The notes under the pieces were generated by a model. It was not told the origin of the DNA. It did no database searches and saw only the letters and a program-made list of their open reading frames with translations. The position numbers and the translations under genes were made by a program. 5,784 nt of DNA. Source: Porphyromonadaceae bacterium UBA7180 (GTDB taxonomy: Bacteria > Bacteroidota > Bacteroidia > Bacteroidales > Muribaculaceae). Of the stretch, positions 5,759-5,784 are shown piece after piece (the first letter of the stretch is position 1; the number at the start of each line of letters is the position of its first letter). The stretch spans positions 1 to 5,784 of the forward strand of contig DKVK01000010.1 of the NCBI GenBank assembly GCA_002491165.1, read 5' to 3'.

Positions 5759-5784
5759 CCTTAAGCCATAAGTCGGAAGCCTAT

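Overview
The window looks like ordinary chromosomal DNA from a member of Bacteroidales with fairly GC-rich genes; gut Muribaculaceae or Alistipes-like bacteria are candidates, but the genus cannot be read from it. Three things point there: two promoters of the Bacteroidota type (TTTG/TTG, 20 bases, then TAnnTTTG), no strong Shine-Dalgarno sites, and a large secreted protein ending in a type IX secretion (T9SS) sorting domain. All three genes lie on the + strand. No tRNA, rRNA, CRISPR array, insertion sequence or integrase is visible.

Layout. Bases 1-414 hold no credible gene: an AT-rich stretch to about 160, then a GC-rich stretch with several hairpins and ten CCGG tetramers, then a well-formed promoter at 366-397. 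Bases 415-1527 encode a CapA-family (PGA_cap, calcineurin-like fold) lipoprotein. Ten bases after its stop, 1538-3106 encodes a transmembrane serine/threonine kinase with a cytoplasmic catalytic domain, a Pro- then Gly/Tyr-rich linker, one membrane helix and a beta-rich C-terminal domain outside the inner membrane. The spacing makes these two a probable operon. Bases 3107-3331 separate the kinase from the third gene and hold a long UUCG-capped hairpin (probable terminator), a second Bacteroidota promoter (3215-3245) and a structured 5' leader (3251-3293). Bases 3332-5758 encode an 808-residue secreted protein with a choice-of-anchor J domain, an unassigned middle, a BACON-like segment and a T9SS type A tail. 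Only 26 bases follow.

How the genes may work together. CapA lipoprotein and kinase are probably made from one message and both act at the envelope, so the kinase may sense a periplasmic state tied to the CapA protein; this is inference from context. The third gene has its own promoter and leader and appears independent.

I do not see a clear undescribed system. The best leads are the CapA-kinase pair with its unassigned ectodomain, the structured non-coding region before the operon, and the folded leader of the T9SS-protein gene.
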